DNA of 64,000 nucleotides from Coleofasciculaceae cyanobacterium (lineage in GTDB: Bacteria > Cyanobacteriota > Cyanobacteriia > Cyanobacteriales > Xenococcaceae): assembly GCA_036703275.1 (NCBI GenBank), contig DATNPK010000020.1, positions 62,001-126,000 on the forward strand. Reading direction: 5' to 3'. Position 1 is the stretch's first letter, and every line of letters begins with the position of its first letter. The translations under genes were made by a program, and so were the position numbers. The notes under the pieces are model-generated. The model was not told the DNA's origin. It was given only the letters and a program-made list of their open reading frames with translations, and did not search any database. Shown here piece after piece: positions 62,104 to 64,000 of the stretch.

Positions 62104-64000
62104 TTAGCTAGTTAAACTTTTTAAATAATTAGCTAGGGCAGGTAGGACAGGACAAGGTTTCTTGCGCTGTAGACTGTTGGGTTGGTCGGTGCGAAATACG
62201 CTCCAGCGAAAAGGGCCTAATTTAGCTGAGGACATCCATAAAAGACGCTTGGCTCTGGTCATTGCTACGTATAATAGACGATATTCCTCAGCTTGCTTGA
62301 GCTTAACTGCTTCTTGCCAGGCTGCCATCGGCTGCGGGATAGTCTGAGGTCGATCGGGAGTTAGATGTTGATGGTGTACTACGGCTCTAATCTGAGCGCG
62401 AGCAACTTCTGAAAGTGTAAAGCTGCCCAAGAATTTTCCTGCATTGGGAATCCAAGGTTGGCCAGGTAAGATATCCTGGTGCAGAAAAGGGATAAATATA
62501 TAGTCCCAATCTAGTCCCTTGGCTTTGTGCATGGTAATAATCGTCACTTGATTGGGGCGAGTATAGCGATCGCTATCATCTTCTTCTACTCCCTCAAAGT
62601 TTTCCGAACTAATAATTTCCAATAATGCTTCTATGGCAGCTTTGAGGGAACTACGACCTCTAATTTGTTGACTGACTTTTTCTGAGAGCTTTTGCACCGT
62701 CGCTAATTCTGACCCTGTATATTTTAAGGTCATTCCCAAAAAGGGAATTAGTTGATAGTTCGGTAATTCCATACGGGCGCGGAGTAAATTAACTCCATAG
62801 CGACGGGCTTGTTCGACCTGGGGTTTATGTCCAGGATGGAGGGGAGTGGGATACAGAAACTGTTCGGGGGATGTGGCAAGGGCGTTGAGATCCTGGGTAG
62901 GAATCAGACTGCGTTGCTCGAGTACTTCTAAAGCAGCCTTAAGATTATCTGGAGAATGGGGGCGATCGATAAACTGGAGTAGCTTGAGGATTTCGGCTGG
63001 AATTTGGGAATATCTTTCACTTTCGCCAACTTCGTAGATGTTGATGTCGTGTTCTTTTTTTAAGTAAGCTAATTCTGCTGCCAAAAACCTGGCCTGGCGA
63101 TTTTCCCGCACCAAAATAGCCATGTTTCTTTCTGGATGTTCTTGAAGTAAGGCGATCGCCTGTTTACCGATTAGCTCTACTGTCTGATAGACATCATCAG
63201 GGTGACAAATCACTACACCACTGCCTTCTGGTTGAGGATTGGCATCTGGTTGGGGATCGTTGGGATCGACGGTGACAATGTTCTGTTGACGAAAGGGTAA
63301 TGATATCTGCTTGTCGAATGATTGATGATTCGACCACTGCTGATTAACCCAATCCAAGACAAAATTGGCGCTATCAATAATAATTTTACTGCTGCGCCCT
63401 GCTTGGTTCATGGTTGCCAGGCTATTTTGTTGTTTGCAGGTTTCACAAAACCAATTGAAGTAAATCGGATCGGCTGGGGTAAAAGTAGAGTTAATTGCTT
63501 GGTTAGGATCGCCCACCCGCACTAAGTTAGGAGAATCTAGTCGCTCTGCATTACTGGCAAGTATCGAGATTAGCTTTTCCTGTAGCGGGCTAGAATCTTG
63601 GGCTTCGTCTTCAAATACGCCATACACTTGATTTTGCCACAGGAGTCGCATGGGTGGATATTCTAAAACTTTCAAAGCCGCCAAGATCATATCGTCATAA
63701 TCAACCAAATCTTGCGCTCGCATTGACCGTTGATATTCCCCATATAGTCCTGCGGCAATATCTAAAATGCCATATTCATCAGTAGCATTTTGGCTCAATT
63801 GCTGTAGCTGTTCGGGTAATAGTCCCGAACTTTTAGCTTCTCGCACCACAGTATAAGTTAATCCTGGTAATACTTCCGTTCGCAACACCGACTGACGGCG
63901 CAATCTTTCGGTTTCTTCTCCATCAAACTGTACCCCTTCTAACAATCTTTGATACTGTCTGGGATGTTCGGCAATCCATCTTTCTACCGCGCCGCGGATA
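62104..64000 (-). CDS. UvrD/Rep-like superfamily 1 DNA helicase, C-terminal part (5' end outside window)
   Basis: The frame is open to the right edge, so the N-terminal Walker A region is outside. What is seen starts within domain 1 and includes the 'DYDDMI' segment, motif II as VFEDEAQDSS, motif III VGDPNQAINSTF, motif V TIITMHKAKGLDWDYIFIP and motif VI RLLYVAMTRAKRLLW. The order fits a UvrD/PcrA-type 3'-5' helicase. Domain 2B carries a Ser/Asp-rich insert (VEEDDSDRYTR). A repair or recombination role is likely. Confidence 0.9.
   Translation of the reverse strand, partial: IRGAVERWIAEHPRQYQRLLEGVQFDGEETERLRRQSVLRTEVLPGLTYTVVREAKSSGLLPEQLQQLSQNATDEYGILDIAAGLYGEYQRSMRAQDLVDYDDMILAALKVLEYPPMRLLWQNQVYGVFEDEAQDSSPLQEKLISILASNAERLDSPNLVRVGDPNQAINSTFTPADPIYFNWFCETCKQQNSLATMNQAGRSSKIIIDSANFVLDWVNQQWSNHQSFDKQISLPFRQQNIVTVDPNDPQPDANPQPEGSGVVICHPDDVYQTVELIGKQAIALLQEHPERNMAILVRENRQARFLAAELAYLKKEHDINIYEVGESERYSQIPAEILKLLQFIDRPHSPDNLKAALEVLEQRSLIPTQDLNALATSPEQFLYPTPLHPGHKPQVEQARRYGVNLLRARMELPNYQLIPFLGMTLKYTGSELATVQKLSEKVSQQIRGRSSLKAAIEALLEIISSENFEGVEEDDSDRYTRPNQVTIITMHKAKGLDWDYIFIPFLHQDILPGQPWIPNAGKFLGSFTLSEVARAQIRAVVHHQHLTPDRPQTIPQPMAAWQEAVKLKQAEEYRLLYVAMTRAKRLLWMSSAKLGPFRWSVFRTDQPNSLQRKKPCPVLPALANYLKSLTS

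Overview
The window looks like chromosomal DNA of a cyanobacterium. The octamer GCGATCGC (HIP1) recurs throughout (for example at 621, 1252 and near 3225). The gene set is also cyanobacterial: an FtsH4-type protease, a helical carotenoid protein, a COP23-domain protein, a KaiB-like protein, CHAT/TPR and AAA-like proteins, MntC/MntA and DUF4336. Genus cannot be fixed from the sequence alone. DNA between genes is AT-rich and full of short repeats.

Layout. 1-5.2 kb: end of a gamma-glutamyltransferase, a lipase-like hydrolase, an acyltransferase, a two-repeat protein and a truncated pentapeptide-repeat gene. 5.6-9.3 kb: a ThDP decarboxylase, a stand-alone carotenoid-binding OCP N-domain protein and an HtrA protease. 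9.5-17.4 kb: ftsH4, three small stress/unknown genes and a 1042-residue repeat membrane protein, all enclosed by two inverted copies of a ~300-bp repeat. 17.6-22.9 kb: oligopeptidase B, pstS (with a candidate Pho box) and an ion-channel/cyclase fusion.

22.9-28.3 kb is the most striking part. A catalase gene is split by an IS605-like element (tnpA and tnpB divergent), and that element's tnpB is split in turn by a group II intron carrying a reverse transcriptase/HNH protein. Catalase 5' part, IS, intron, IS and catalase 3' part can be read in order on the minus strand. 28.3-30.2 kb is a gene graveyard with pieces of a DUF499-type ATPase and an XRE regulator, ending at tRNA-Asp.

30.7-37.7 kb: a TPR membrane protein, a COP23 protein, a TpsB-like transporter gene whose barrel is deleted and which now runs into a CHAT-domain protein, and a PAP2 phosphatase. 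38-49 kb: wecB, a PilT-family ATPase, a KaiB-like protein, a TMEM14 protein, queA, a sensor kinase, a RibD-C reductase and a DUF2817 peptidase. 49-51 kb: divergent mntA and mntC without a permease gene. 51-64 kb: an SGNH hydrolase, a small tyrosine phosphatase, an ABC exporter/importer, an Mqo-like oxidoreductase, a PAS-GGDEF-EAL protein, an AAA-like NTPase, a DUF4336 protein and the C-terminal part of a UvrD-like helicase running off the right edge.

Most genes are single transcription units rather than long operons. Recurrent themes are membrane and photosystem quality control (FtsH4, HtrA, carotenoid protein), nutrient uptake (phosphate, manganese) and signalling. Family calls come from remembered motifs; no database search was run.
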